This document shows positions 25,514 through 33,675 of a stretch of DNA of 64,000 nt, piece after piece. This DNA is from Sphingomonas immobilis. Its GTDB lineage: Bacteria; Pseudomonadota; Alphaproteobacteria; Sphingomonadales; Sphingomonadaceae. The position numbers were made by a program, and so were the translations under genes. A model generated the notes under the pieces. That model worked only from the letters and a program-made list of their open reading frames with translations. It was not told the DNA's origin and did no database searches. Within the stretch, counting starts at the first letter, position 1. The number at the start of each line of letters is the position of its first letter. Where the stretch lies: assembly GCF_030580995.1 (NCBI RefSeq), contig NZ_JAUQSZ010000002.1:186001-250000 (forward strand). Direction: 5' to 3'.

Positions 25514-26344
25514 ATGACCGTTATCGGTAGCAACATCGCCGCTTTGCGCGCGTCGAACGCCTCGACGATGGCGAATTCCCAGTTGTCGACCTCGATGGAG
25601 CGTCTGTCGACCGGCAAGCGGATCAATTCGGCGAAGGACGACGCCGCCGGCCTCGCGATCGCCGCGACCATGACCGCGCAGGTGCGCGGCATGAACCAGG
25701 GCATCCGCAACGCCAACGACGGCATCTCGATGGCGCAGACCGCGGAAGGCGCGCTCAACGAAGTCACCAACATGCTGCAGCGTATGCGTGAACTCGCGGT
25801 GCAGAGCGCCAACGGCATCTATTCCACCAGCGATCTGTCGAACATCAAGGCGGAGCAGGACGCATTGTCGGCGGAAATCGCCAATGTCGTCACCAATTCG
25901 CAGTTCAACGGCAAGAACCTGTTCAACGGCACCGGCGGTTCGTCGGGCACGATCACGATCCAGGCCGGCGCCAATGCCGTCGACGCGATCACGATGACGC
26001 TGCCGAAGCTCACCACCGACACCGATCTCGCCAAGGTCGTCACCGTCTCGAGCGGCACCTCGGTCGCATCGGCGTCGCTTGCCGACTACGACTCGGCGAT
26101 CGCGAAGGTCGCGAATACCCGCGCCGGCCTCGGCGCGACGCAGAACCAGCTGACCTCGGCCGTCAACAACCTGACCTCGAACTCGACCAACGTGCAGGAC
26201 GCGCGCAGCCGCATCGAGGATGCCGACTTCTCCGCGGAGACGACGGCGCTCGCCAAGGCGCAGATCCTGAGCCAGGCATCGACCGCGATGCTCGCGCAGG
26301 CGAACCAGAGCCAGCAGGGCGTGCTCAAGCTGCTCGGCGGCTGA
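25514..26344 (+). CDS. fliC: Flagellin (second copy)
   Basis: A 276-residue flagellin with its own promoter and terminator. The ends match the first copy nearly throughout (RLSTGKRINSAKDDAAGLAI; SRIEDADFSAETTALAKAQIL; MLAQANQSQQGVLKLLGG). The middle (about 130-200) diverges. GGAGAC lies upstream of the ATG. It probably arose by tandem duplication. Confidence 0.96.
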   Translation: MTVIGSNIAALRASNASTMANSQLSTSMERLSTGKRINSAKDDAAGLAIAATMTAQVRGMNQGIRNANDGISMAQTAEGALNEVTNMLQRMRELAVQSANGIYSTSDLSNIKAEQDALSAEIANVVTNSQFNGKNLFNGTGGSSGTITIQAGANAVDAITMTLPKLTTDTDLAKVVTVSSGTSVASASLADYDSAIAKVANTRAGLGATQNQLTSAVNNLTSNSTNVQDARSRIEDADFSAETTALAKAQILSQASTAMLAQANQSQQGVLKLLGG

Positions 26345-26430
26345 TAATCCGCTTCGAGGCCCCGGCACCGCCCCCAATCGGGTGTCGGTGCCTTGAGCGG
26401 GCCTCCGAACGGAAACGCGCGGGGGCATGG

Positions 26431-26463
26431 AAACCCCGGTGGCCACGCGCCGCCGGGGTTTTT
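26431..26463 (+). terminator. Intrinsic terminator after fliC2
   Basis: AAACCCCGG ... CCGGGGTTTTT, with the inner GGC/GCC pairing around CACGC and a five-T run at 26459-26463. A classic rho-independent terminator, 87 bases after the stop. Confidence 0.85.
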
Positions 26464-26680
26464 CCGCGTGCCGCGCGGGCGTGAAAAGTCACATTGGGCC
26501 ACCGACTCGTCATGGCGCAGCCAGATGCGGATGGCGGCGGGTTGGACCACGGAAATCGGCCATACATCGGGCGATCATCGGTCAATCATCAGCTCCTCAT
26601 CCTCTCTCGTCGGCGCGGCATGCGCGAAAAGACGGGGGTCGGCACGATCGTCGGGCCGCACCCGGATCAGGAGATATGCC
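26464..26680. other. Intergenic stretch without recognisable features
   Basis: Together with the fliC2 terminator this makes a 336-base gap between fliC2 and the UrcA gene. I see no convincing promoter, repeat or small gene in it. Confidence 0.5.
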
Positions 26681-27001
26681 ATGACCCTTCGCACGCTCGC
26701 CACGCTCGCTCTCGCCGCCGCCACGCTCACCGCCGCTCCGGCTTTCGCCGCCCCGCAGGAGGGTGCCGCCACCGTTCGCTATGCCGATCTCGATCTATCG
26801 ACCGCGGCGGGCGTGGCGACGCTGCACCGCCGCGTCGGCGCAGCACTCGAGACGGTCTGCGGTTCCTATGCCGGTGCGACCTCGTCGGCCTGGTCGGCAG
26901 AAGCCGACGCGATCAAGCAGTGCCGCGCCGATGCGCGCAGCAAGGCCGACCAGCAGGTTGCGGCGATCGTCGCTGCGAAGGTGCAGGTGGCTGCGCGGTG
27001 A
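26681..27001 (+). CDS. UrcA-family exported protein
   Basis: A 106-residue protein with a clear signal peptide (cleaved after APAFA, about residue 22). The rest contains VRYADLDLSTAAGVATLHRRV and two Cys residues (in ETVCG and IKQCRADA), the UrcA pattern. The function is unknown; the family is widespread in sphingomonads and Caulobacter. CAGGAG lies 9-14 bases upstream of the ATG. It interrupts the flagellar genes, and I see nothing flagellar in it. Confidence 0.85.
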   Translation: MTLRTLATLALAAATLTAAPAFAAPQEGAATVRYADLDLSTAAGVATLHRRVGAALETVCGSYAGATSSAWSAEADAIKQCRADARSKADQQVAAIVAAKVQVAAR

Positions 27002-27022
27002 GCCGCAGGATCTTGTGAAAGC

Positions 27023-27051
27023 AAAAGGGGCGGCCTCGGCCGCCCCTTTTT
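27023..27051 (+). terminator. Intrinsic terminator after the UrcA gene
   Basis: AAAAGGGGCGGC / GCCGCCCCTTTT, a perfect 12-bp stem with a CTCG loop, ending in five T. Because the stem is A/T-flanked on both sides it may also end fliA transcription from the other strand. Confidence 0.9.
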
Positions 27052-27165
27052 CGTTTACGCGCCGACGGCAAAGCCGTCGGCCGGGTTCGGAGGCTTCGCA
27101 CCGATCCGCCGGCCGTCCAGGGCGATGCGCTTTGCGCACCGGCCCGCGGCCCGCGGGCCTTCGCC

Positions 27166-27915
27166 CTAGACCTGACTCGCCAGCGCCTTTTTCAGCCGGT
27201 CGTGCGCCGACTTCTTGATCTGGCAGACCCGCGCCGAGCCGACGCCGAGCACCTGGCCGATCTCCTCGAGGTTCAGTTCCTCGACATAATAGAGCTGGAT
27301 CACCTGCTGCTCGCGGGTGGGCAGGCCCGAGATCGCGGCGACGAGCGCCTCGCGCATGTCGGCGTCGGCGAGCTGGTCGAAGGCATTGGGCTCGTCGCTG
27401 GCGAACCACGGGCCTTCATCGGTGTAGGTCTCGTCGATCGATTCGAAGCGCACCGCTTCCGCCGAGGCATATTCCGCGCGCAGTTTTTCCACCGTTACCT
27501 CCAGCCGGGCGGCGATGGCGACCTCGGTCGGGGCCTTGCCGGTTTCGTTGGTGAGCGCGGCGATGGCGTTCTGGTAGGCGCGACGGCGCTGCATCGCGCC
27601 GCGCGTCAGCGTCGCCTGCCGGCGCAGCGTATCGATCATCGACCCGCGCACGCGCGTGACGAGATATTGCTCGAACGAGACGAGCCCGCGCTCCTCGAAA
27701 TTGCTCGCCGCCTCGACCAGCGCGACGAGGCCGATCTGGACGAGATCCTCGACCTCGACGACGCTGCTCATGCTGCCGTGGACGTGCCAGGCGAGGCGGC
27801 GCACCAGCGGCAGATGCTTCTTGGCGAGCGCCGCGACGTTCGGGCCCTTGCCCGCGCGGGCATAGGTCAGCGGCGTCGCATCGGCGAAGGCGGCGGGGGT
27901 TTGCATCATGCTCAT
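27166..27915 (-). CDS. fliA: Flagellar sigma factor FliA (sigma-28)
   Basis: A 249-residue sigma-70-family protein of the FliA/WhiG group: region 2 (VEVEDLVQIGLVALVEAASNFEERG, then VRGSMIDTLRRQ), region 3 (NETGKAPTEVAIAARLEVTVEKL) and region 4 (LPTREQQVIQLYYVEELNLEEIGQVLGVGSARVCQIK). Region 1 is lacking, as expected. It should transcribe late genes from the five TAAA-N15-GYCGTT sites found here and be held by FlgM. It overlaps flhA by 4 bases. Caulobacter has no FliA, so this is a departure from that model. Confidence 0.95.
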   Translation of the reverse strand: MSMMQTPAAFADATPLTYARAGKGPNVAALAKKHLPLVRRLAWHVHGSMSSVVEVEDLVQIGLVALVEAASNFEERGLVSFEQYLVTRVRGSMIDTLRRQATLTRGAMQRRRAYQNAIAALTNETGKAPTEVAIAARLEVTVEKLRAEYASAEAVRFESIDETYTDEGPWFASDEPNAFDQLADADMREALVAAISGLPTREQQVIQLYYVEELNLEEIGQVLGVGSARVCQIKKSAHDRLKKALASQV

Positions 27916-29987
27916 GCTGCCAGCGCTCCGGGAGCACCGATCACGGCGACGACTTCGACGGCTTTTTCTTCTGGCACTTCAAAGAAACTCATCACTGGAG
28001 TGTCGGGGAGGCAGGTCTTGACCAGCTTGCGGATGGCGAGCCGGATCGAAGGCTGGACGACGAGCGCGAAGGGCTTGGCCTCGGCGATCAGGGGTTGGGC
28101 GGCGCGTTGCAGCGCCTCGACGATGCGGCGGCCGAGATCGGGCTCGATCGTGTGGTGGCGCGACGGGTCCGAACGGACGGCCTGTCCGAGCAGCCCTTCG
28201 AGCTGACCTTCGAGCGTCATCACGCGCAGCGGCTCGCGCACGCCGCAGAGCTTGCCGATGATGAGGCCGCCGAGTTCGGGGCGGATCAGTTCGACGATCT
28301 CCTCGGCGTCGAGCGACTTCTGCGCGGCGACGGCGATGGCGGCGGCGATGCGGCGGAATTCCTTGAGCGGGATGTTCTCCGCCAGCAGGCCGCGCAGCAC
28401 CTGGGTGAGCGTGGTGAGCGGCAGCGTGGAGAGCGCGGCAACGAGGCTGGACGCGCGTTCCTTGAGACCGTCGAGCAGCGCCTGCACGTCGTCGGGGCCG
28501 AGCAGCTCCGACGCATTGGCGCCGAGCATGTGATTGAGGTGCGTCGCGACGACGGTGCCGGGATCGACGACGAGATAGCCGGCGCCGGTGGCGGCATCCG
28601 AATCGCCGGCGTTGATCCACACCGCGTCGAGGCCGAACGTGGGATCCTTGGCCTTCTTGCCGCGCAGCTCGCCATACGCCTGGCCGGTATCGAGCGCGAG
28701 CATCTCGTCGGGCGAGACGCTGTCCTCGCCGACGACGACGCCGCCGACGATGATGCGGTAGCTGAACGGCGGCACGTTGATGTCGTCGCGCACGCGCACC
28801 TGCGGCACGACGAAGCCGAGTTCCTTCGAAAGCTGACGGCGGACGCCGGTGATGCGGCCCATGAGGGGGGCACCGCGACGCTCGTCGACCAGCGGCACGA
28901 GGCCGTAGCCGATGTCGAGATTGACCTGCATGCCGTCGGTGACTTCGTCCCAGCTGATCTTGGACAGGTCGGTGGGTTCGGCGACGACCTCCTCGATGGG
29001 GGCGGGGCGGCGGGCGGCCTGGCGCATCTTCCACGCGGCGAAACCGGCGGCGGCGGCGGCGGGCAGGATGACGAGATGCGGCATGCCGGGCATCACGCCG
29101 AGCAGCGCGAGGATGACGGCGACCGGAGTCCAGGTGCGCGCCGAGCCGAACTGGCTGCCGATCTGGCCGGCGAGGTCGAGGCTCGACTTGACGCGGGTGA
29201 CGATGGCGGCGGCGGCGATCGACAGCATCAGCGACGGGATCTGCGCGACGAGCGCGTCGCCGACCGCGAGCAGCACGTAATTGTGCGCGGCGGCACCGAT
29301 GGTCATGCCGTGGCTGACCGGGCCGAGGATGAGGCCGCCGACGATGTTGGCGGCGAGTATCAGCAGGCCGGCGACGGCGTCGCCCTTCACGAACTTCGAC
29401 GAACCGTCCATCGAACCGTAGAAATCGGCCTCGGTCGCGACTTCGATGCGGCGGGCCTTGGCTTCCTCGGGCGTGATGAGGCCGGCGTTGAGATCGGCGT
29501 CGATCGCCATCTGCTTGCCGGGCAGGGCATCGAGGGTGAAGCGCGCGCTGACTTCGGAGACGCGGCCCGCGCCCTTCGTCACCACGATCATGTTGATGAT
29601 GACGAGGATGCCGAACACGAACAGGCCGACGACATAGTCGCCGCCGATCAGGAAGGTGCCGAACGCCTCGATGACGCGGCCCGCGGCGCTCTCGCCCTCA
29701 TGGCCGTGGACCAGCACGACGCGCGTCGAGGCGACGTTCAGTGACAGGCGGAACAGGGTCGCGAACAGCAGCACGGTAGGGAAGGCGGAGAAATCGAGCG
29801 GCTTCTGGGCGTTGAGCGCGACCATCAGCACCGCGAGGCTGATGGTGATGTTCATGATGAAGAACAGGTCGAGCATCGCCGACGGGATCGGCACGACCAT
29901 CAGCACGACGAGCAGCAGGATCGCGACCGGCAGCGACGCCTGGCGCAGGAGCGGCAGGATGCCGCCGGATTTCACAGCAACGGCCAC
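27912..29987 (-). CDS. flhA: Flagellar export gate protein FlhA
   Basis: A 691-residue protein with eight N-terminal helices, the FHIPEP-type signature region (RVSEVSARFTLDALPGKQMAIDADLNAGLI, in short pieces), and a C-terminal cytoplasmic domain of about 340 residues that docks substrates and chaperones. Normal length. It starts 3 bases after the transglycosylase stop and overlaps fliA, so all three form one operon driven by the sigma-54 promoter at 30920-30936. Confidence 0.96.
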   Translation of the reverse strand: MAVAVKSGGILPLLRQASLPVAILLLVVLMVVPIPSAMLDLFFIMNITISLAVLMVALNAQKPLDFSAFPTVLLFATLFRLSLNVASTRVVLVHGHEGESAAGRVIEAFGTFLIGGDYVVGLFVFGILVIINMIVVTKGAGRVSEVSARFTLDALPGKQMAIDADLNAGLITPEEAKARRIEVATEADFYGSMDGSSKFVKGDAVAGLLILAANIVGGLILGPVSHGMTIGAAAHNYVLLAVGDALVAQIPSLMLSIAAAAIVTRVKSSLDLAGQIGSQFGSARTWTPVAVILALLGVMPGMPHLVILPAAAAAGFAAWKMRQAARRPAPIEEVVAEPTDLSKISWDEVTDGMQVNLDIGYGLVPLVDERRGAPLMGRITGVRRQLSKELGFVVPQVRVRDDINVPPFSYRIIVGGVVVGEDSVSPDEMLALDTGQAYGELRGKKAKDPTFGLDAVWINAGDSDAATGAGYLVVDPGTVVATHLNHMLGANASELLGPDDVQALLDGLKERASSLVAALSTLPLTTLTQVLRGLLAENIPLKEFRRIAAAIAVAAQKSLDAEEIVELIRPELGGLIIGKLCGVREPLRVMTLEGQLEGLLGQAVRSDPSRHHTIEPDLGRRIVEALQRAAQPLIAEAKPFALVVQPSIRLAIRKLVKTCLPDTPVMSFFEVPEEKAVEVVAVIGAPGALAA

Positions 29988-29990
29988 CGC

Positions 29991-30881
29991 TTAACCCCCC
30001 ATGCTCGCGAGCATCATGTAGGCGAGCCGCGCATTGTTCGGGCTCGGGCGGAGCAGCAGGTTCGAGGTCTCGGTACGCGTGCTTCCGGTCATCTTGTCCA
30101 TCATCGATTGCGCCCAGCTCGCGGCGTCGCCGGTGCTGGTCTCGGAATTGCCGGGGATCACTTCCGCGCCGCTCGACCCGAGCGTGGTCGACGCGAGCTG
30201 GAGGCGGGAAAAGATCGAGGGGCCGACCGTGGACGCGCCCGAGGCGGCGGCGCCCTTGTCGAGCTTCTGGGTGAAGCGGTCGTAGATCTGCGCGAGCGTG
30301 CGCGGCTGGCCGTTCGAGGCGTAGAAGATCGAGCGGTTGGCGCGCGCGGCGGCGGGGAACATCGCAGCACCACTGCGGTTGGGCGCGACCGCCATCGTCT
30401 TGAGGAACGAGCGCGCGCCGCCGAGGCCGAGGAAGTGCGCCATATAGAGGTCGGTGCCGTTGGCGTCGCGGCCGAGCGCGCCTTCCAGCGCGTCCTTGTT
30501 GTCGCTCGCGTGTTCGGCGGCCATCAGCGAGGCGGTCTGCGGATCGTTGCGCAGATCGAGGATCGCCTTCTTCAGCGAGGGATCGCTGACGGTGAGGCGG
30601 CCGGCGCTGTTGGTGGTGATGGAATTGGCGGCCCAGTCGAGCCCGTGCTCGGCACCGTGCTGCTTGACGACCTTGAGCCAGCTCTGCTCGATGAACTGAT
30701 AGAGGCCCGAGGCGGAGGAGGTGCCGGCCTTGGCATCGGCGCGCATCCCGCTTTCGAGCTGGGCCTGGCCCATCAGATAGCTGAAGTCGACGCCGGTCTT
30801 CTGGCTCGCGAACGCGATCGCCGACTGGATCGATCCTGTCGTCGTCGTGGTGTTCGTGGTCGTGAGCGGATTGAAAGGCAT
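29991..30881 (-). CDS. Flagellar-operon lytic transglycosylase (SLT domain)
   Basis: A 296-residue protein. Residues 15-115 carry a lysozyme-like SLT fold with catalytic Glu (E43 in GQAQLESGMRADAKA), GLYQFIEQSW and the YMAHFLGLGGA segment. There is no obvious signal peptide, so it may leave through the flagellar export apparatus. The FlgJ in this window has only the rod-cap domain, so this enzyme probably supplies the peptidoglycan-cutting activity needed for rod passage. It heads the operon with flhA and fliA. Confidence 0.8.
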   Translation of the reverse strand: MPFNPLTTTNTTTTTGSIQSAIAFASQKTGVDFSYLMGQAQLESGMRADAKAGTSSASGLYQFIEQSWLKVVKQHGAEHGLDWAANSITTNSAGRLTVSDPSLKKAILDLRNDPQTASLMAAEHASDNKDALEGALGRDANGTDLYMAHFLGLGGARSFLKTMAVAPNRSGAAMFPAAARANRSIFYASNGQPRTLAQIYDRFTQKLDKGAAASGASTVGPSIFSRLQLASTTLGSSGAEVIPGNSETSTGDAASWAQSMMDKMTGSTRTETSNLLLRPSPNNARLAYMMLASMGG

Positions 30882-30919
30882 TGGTCCCCGGCTGTCAGCC
30901 CTTGTTCAAGGGACATCAC

Positions 30920-30936
30920 AGCAAGAGGTGTGCCAG
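30920..30936 (-). promoter_or_regulatory. Sigma-54 promoter of the transglycosylase-flhA-fliA operon
   Basis: Minus-strand CTGGCACACCTCTTGCT: GG and GC elements exactly 10 bases apart. Predicted leader of 28 bases with GGGGA before the ATG. An ACCGGCAA half-site (the array half-site) lies 11 bases upstream of the -24 element. Confidence 0.8.
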
Positions 30937-30962
30937 TTTGAATGTTTTGCCGGTTTAAAAGT

Positions 30963-31049
30963 CCGTTCGGGCTGAGCTTGTCGAAGCCCTACCCTTTCTT
31001 TTCGACGGCAGAAGAAGTGCAGCCCTTCGACAAGCTCAGGGCGAACGGG
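30963..31049. repeat. Inverted repeat of the GCTTGTCGAAG type
   Basis: Arms at 30963-30990 and 31022-31049 share CTGAGCTTGTCGAAG in opposite orientation. The same unit occurs at 45672-45700 and 45764-45792. It separates the flgN 3' end from the upstream region of the transglycosylase operon. Confidence 0.8.
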
Positions 31050-31070
31050 GAGAGGGAAGCGTTTTGCGCC

Positions 31071-31388
31071 TCAGGCGTAAGCCGCCACGGCATTGCCGCG
31101 GTTGTAGCCGCCACCGGCAGCGCCGGTCAGGTTTTGCAGGCGGCGGCGAACATTTGCCGCCATCAGGTTGACGTAGATGCGGCAGGTCTCGTTGAGACGG
31201 TTCGCTTCTTCCGCCAGATCGCGCAGTTCCGCGCCGGCCGGGCCGTTGCCGAGCTGGGCGAGGCGGTCGATGCCCGCGAGCTTCTCCGTCGTCGCGCGCT
31301 CGAGCGCGGCCACGTCGTTCGCCTTCAGAGCGGCGATCTCGGCATGGAGCGATTCGATGACGGAGATGAGGGCATCGCGGCGGGTCAT
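31071..31388 (-). CDS. flgN: FlgN-like hook-filament junction chaperone
   Basis: A 105-residue helical protein (RRDALISVIESLHAEIAALKANDVAALERATTEKLAGIDRL, in pieces), with the size and pattern of FlgN, the chaperone for FlgK and FlgL. Identification rests on size, helical content and position after flgM, whose stop its ATG overlaps. An in-frame upstream ATG (31400) is possible but would overlap more of flgM. Confidence 0.75.
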   Translation of the reverse strand: MTRRDALISVIESLHAEIAALKANDVAALERATTEKLAGIDRLAQLGNGPAGAELRDLAEEANRLNETCRIYVNLMAANVRRRLQNLTGAAGGGYNRGNAVAAYA

Positions 31389-31666
31389 TTCGACTTCCAC
31401 TCCTGCTGCATGTTGAGCATTCTCAACGCGGTCAGCTCAGGGTTCAACTTGTAGGTTCCTTCCTTCACCGCCTTGCGCAGCTCGGCGACGCGGGCCGCAT
31501 CCACCGGCGGGCGCGTTTCGACGCCGCGATCCAGGCTGGACAATTGCAGCGCCGCACCTGCCGTGTCGCCACTGGCGACGGCGGCTTCCGCGCGGGCCAG
31601 ACGCGTCGCTGTCGCGACCTGCTGGACACTGGCTGACGGCGATTTGGAACCGATCGACTCTACCAC
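31385..31666 (-). CDS. flgM: Anti-sigma-28 factor FlgM
   Basis: A 93-residue protein: disordered N-terminal half, then a C-terminal helical part with GVETRPPVDAARVAELRKAVKEGTYK, the FlgM sigma-binding region. FlgM inhibits FliA until it is secreted through the finished hook. I use the GTG at 31664-31666 because AAGG lies 10 bases upstream; a GTG at 31675 is in frame but too close to it. A sigma-28-like promoter precedes it, so FliA would raise its own inhibitor. Confidence 0.85.
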   Translation of the reverse strand: MVESIGSKSPSASVQQVATATRLARAEAAVASGDTAGAALQLSSLDRGVETRPPVDAARVAELRKAVKEGTYKLNPELTALRMLNMQQEWKSK

Positions 31667-31697
31667 GACGCACACCTTGGGTTAGACCACGAAGGGT

Positions 31698-31724
31698 ATA
31701 ACGGCAGATGCGCGCCGACCTTAA
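31698..31724 (-). promoter_or_regulatory. Sigma-28 (FliA)-like promoter of flgM-flgN
   Basis: Minus-strand TTAA (31721-31724), 15 bases, GCCGTTAT (31698-31705). It sits between the end of flgA and flgM, so flgMN can be transcribed separately from the upstream sigma-54 operon. Confidence 0.6.
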
Positions 31725-31727
31725 ACG

Positions 31728-32258
31728 TTATTCCGTCCAGCCCGGCAAAGTCGCGCGGCCCTGTTCGACGGCGATCGCCTGCACGCCGTTGCGGCTGTCG
31801 TCGACCTTCACCAGGAAGCGGTTGCCCTGCGCGGCGTCGCCCATCGCGATCCCCTCGCGCATGATCTGGAAGCCGGGCAGGCCGGCGGAGATCATCACCG
31901 GGTCGCCGCGCTTGATGACGATGACGGGTTTCGGCGGTGCGACCGCGACCGCTGCCATCGCGCGCGGGGCGGCCGGGGCGGGCGTCGGTGCGAGCACCGG
32001 CACGAACAGCCGCCAGTCGGGGCCGGTGCAGGTGACGACGACGGTATCGTGCCGGTCGGAACGCCATGCCATCGATACCATCGGGCAAGCGGCAAGTTTC
32101 AGCCGGTCGTCGACGCGCGATTGCGCGCCGCCCTCCGCGCCGATCGCCGCGCCGGTGAAGGCGGCGACGCCGCGATCGATCGCGGCGGTATCCTGGAAGG
32201 GGGCGGCGAACGCGGGGCTCGCGGCGAGCAGGAGGGGAAGGATCAGGAGGCGCATCAT
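31728..32258 (-). CDS. flgA: Flagellar P-ring assembly chaperone FlgA
   Basis: A 176-residue protein with a signal peptide (cleaved after SPAFA, about 19) and a SAF-type C-terminal domain (VIKRGDPVMISAGLPGFQIMREGIAMGDA, in pieces). FlgA helps FlgI polymerise in the periplasm. Somewhat short for the family. It overlaps the upstream motB-like gene by 4 bases. Confidence 0.85.
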   Translation of the reverse strand: MMRLLILPLLLAASPAFAAPFQDTAAIDRGVAAFTGAAIGAEGGAQSRVDDRLKLAACPMVSMAWRSDRHDTVVVTCTGPDWRLFVPVLAPTPAPAAPRAMAAVAVAPPKPVIVIKRGDPVMISAGLPGFQIMREGIAMGDAAQGNRFLVKVDDSRNGVQAIAVEQGRATLPGWTE

Positions 32259-32848
32259 GGTTTTCCTGCGGTAAGCGGATCGGGCTGGGCGGCATCGATT
32301 TGCCGGGTGCCGGCAAAGCCGAGCGTGACGGTGACGTTGCGGTGGCCGGCGGTGGGCCTGGGCGCGCCGACGATGGTCATGCGGCCGGCGGGCACGGCGT
32401 GGGCGGCGGCGATGGCGGCGGCGACGGCGCGGGCGCGGTCGGTCGCGAGGATCGCGCCGCTGCCGGTGAGCGGATCGACGTCGCCCGGCGATCCGTCGAC
32501 CGCGCCGGTGATCTTCAGGCTGACGCGCGGATCACGCGCGGCTTCGCGCGCCCAAGCGACGATGCTGGCGGGATCGGCCGGCAGATTTGCCCCGCCGGGT
32601 GCGAAATCGAGCACGGCGGCGGCGGCGAGCGGCATCGGCTCGGGCGCATCGGCCTTCGCATCGACGGGCGGCACGGTTTCGGCGCCGAAGCCCGAGCGGA
32701 TGCCGTTCGCCAGCGCCTTCTTGTCGAGATGCTGGCTCGCCTGCAGGAACACGAAGAAGCCGACCAGCAGGAGCGCGAGGTCGGCGAGCGTCATCAGCCA
32801 GGCCGGGCGGCCCTGCGACGTTTCGGGGAAATCGTCGTCGAGCGTCAC
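32255..32848 (-). CDS. Second MotB-like stator protein
   Basis: A 197-residue protein: short cytoplasmic tail, one membrane helix with the ion-binding Asp (D23 in LADLALLLVGFFVF), and a C-terminal OmpA-like domain reduced in conservation (LATDRARAVAAAIAAAHAV). It starts at GTG, overlapping the partner motA-like stop (GTGA). It is about 100 residues shorter than MotB at 43583-44485. It should couple ion flow to rotation with its partner, but the anchoring domain may be weaker. Confidence 0.75.
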   Translation of the reverse strand: MTLDDDFPETSQGRPAWLMTLADLALLLVGFFVFLQASQHLDKKALANGIRSGFGAETVPPVDAKADAPEPMPLAAAAVLDFAPGGANLPADPASIVAWAREAARDPRVSLKITGAVDGSPGDVDPLTGSGAILATDRARAVAAAIAAAHAVPAGRMTIVGAPRPTAGHRNVTVTLGFAGTRQIDAAQPDPLTAGKP

Positions 32849-33525
32849 GCGGCGTCGACCTTGTCGGCCGGCACGAAGCTGACCGGGCGCGGCTGCTCGC
32901 GGATGGCGAGCGCGATGAGTGGGGCTTCGAGGCGGAGGCGCTCCATCGCCTCGCCGCGCGCCTGACGGCGCAGGCGGGCGGCGACGGGCGCGGCGATGAG
33001 ATTGGCGATGAGCGCGCCGTAGAGCGTGGCGAGGAGTGCGACCGCCATCGACGCGCCGATCGCGGCCGGATCCTGCATCTTCACGAACATGCCGACGAGG
33101 CCGATCAGCGTGCCGACCATGCCCATCGCCGGCGCGACATCGGCCGCGCCCGCCCAGACGTCGGCGGCGGCGACATGCCGGTCGATCCGCGCACGGCGCG
33201 CGTGGCGCAGCAGCTCCTCGATATCCTGCGGGGCACGGCCATCGACGATGGCGGCGACGGCGGCGCGCACGTCCTTGTCCTGGATGACGGTGCGATCGAG
33301 CGCGATCACGCCGTGGCGGCGCGCGATGCGCGAAAGATTGCCGACCTGCTCGACCAGCCCGTCCGCGTCGAAGCGCCCGCGCACCAGCGTCGGCAAGGCG
33401 GCGATCGCGCGGCCGAGATCGGCGAACGGCGTGCGGAACATGACGGCGAGCGCGGTGCCGCCGCCGACCAGCGCGATCGCGGTCGGGTCCAGGAACGGGG
33501 CGAGGGTGGTGGCGATATCAGTCAT
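32845..33525 (-). CDS. Second MotA-like stator protein (PomA/MotC type)
   Basis: A 226-residue protein with four helices; the last pair (GMVGTLIGLVGMFVKMQDP, then IGASMAVALLATLYGALIANL) matches the PomA/MotC branch of stators rather than the longer MotA at 42716. PomA-type stators are often sodium-driven; the ion here cannot be told. The ATG at 33523-33525 has no Shine-Dalgarno sequence, and the sigma-54 promoter just upstream predicts a leader of about 3 bases. Confidence 0.8.
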   Translation of the reverse strand: MTDIATTLAPFLDPTAIALVGGGTALAVMFRTPFADLGRAIAALPTLVRGRFDADGLVEQVGNLSRIARRHGVIALDRTVIQDKDVRAAVAAIVDGRAPQDIEELLRHARRARIDRHVAAADVWAGAADVAPAMGMVGTLIGLVGMFVKMQDPAAIGASMAVALLATLYGALIANLIAAPVAARLRRQARGEAMERLRLEAPLIALAIREQPRPVSFVPADKVDAA

Positions 33526-33538
33526 CGCGAGACTTATA

Positions 33539-33555
33539 AGCAAAGAGCGGGCCAG
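33539..33555 (-). promoter_or_regulatory. Sigma-54 promoter of the second stator-flgA operon
   Basis: Minus-strand CTGGCCCGCTCTTTGCT: GG-N10-GC spacing is exact, and only one base of the TGGCAC element differs. The predicted start site is about 3 bases from the ATG at 33525. Confidence 0.7.
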
Positions 33556-33597
33556 TTTTCCTTGTTGCCGCCCCGGCGCGGGAAAGCGGCGGCATAC

Positions 33598-33657
33598 CGG
33601 CAAGCCTTGCCGCCCGACCGGCAACGCTTTGCCGGTCCCTCGGCAAAATCCTTGCCG
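33598..33657. promoter_or_regulatory. Array of three CGGCAA/TTGCCG palindromes between divergent sigma-54 promoters
   Basis: CGGCAA-GCC-TTGCCG (33598-33612), CGGCAA-CGCT-TTGCCG (33619-33634, arms extend to ACCGGCAA/TTGCCGGT) and CGGCAA-AATCC-TTGCCG (33641-33657). Every arm is perfect. Centres are 21.5 and 22.5 bp apart. The array lies 42 bases from one sigma-54 promoter and 18 bases from the other, where an activator could serve both. Confidence 0.7.
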
Positions 33658-33675
33658 CAACGGCTCCTGCGCAAA

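Noticed and set aside
26681..27001. UrcA gene as a flagellar gene
   Set aside because: It has its own signal peptide and terminator, and the family has no known motility role; its place looks incidental.
27055..27165. Short GC palindromes after fliA as a regulatory RNA
   Set aside because: They are simple GGCCCGC-type runs and add nothing beyond possible termination of fliA.
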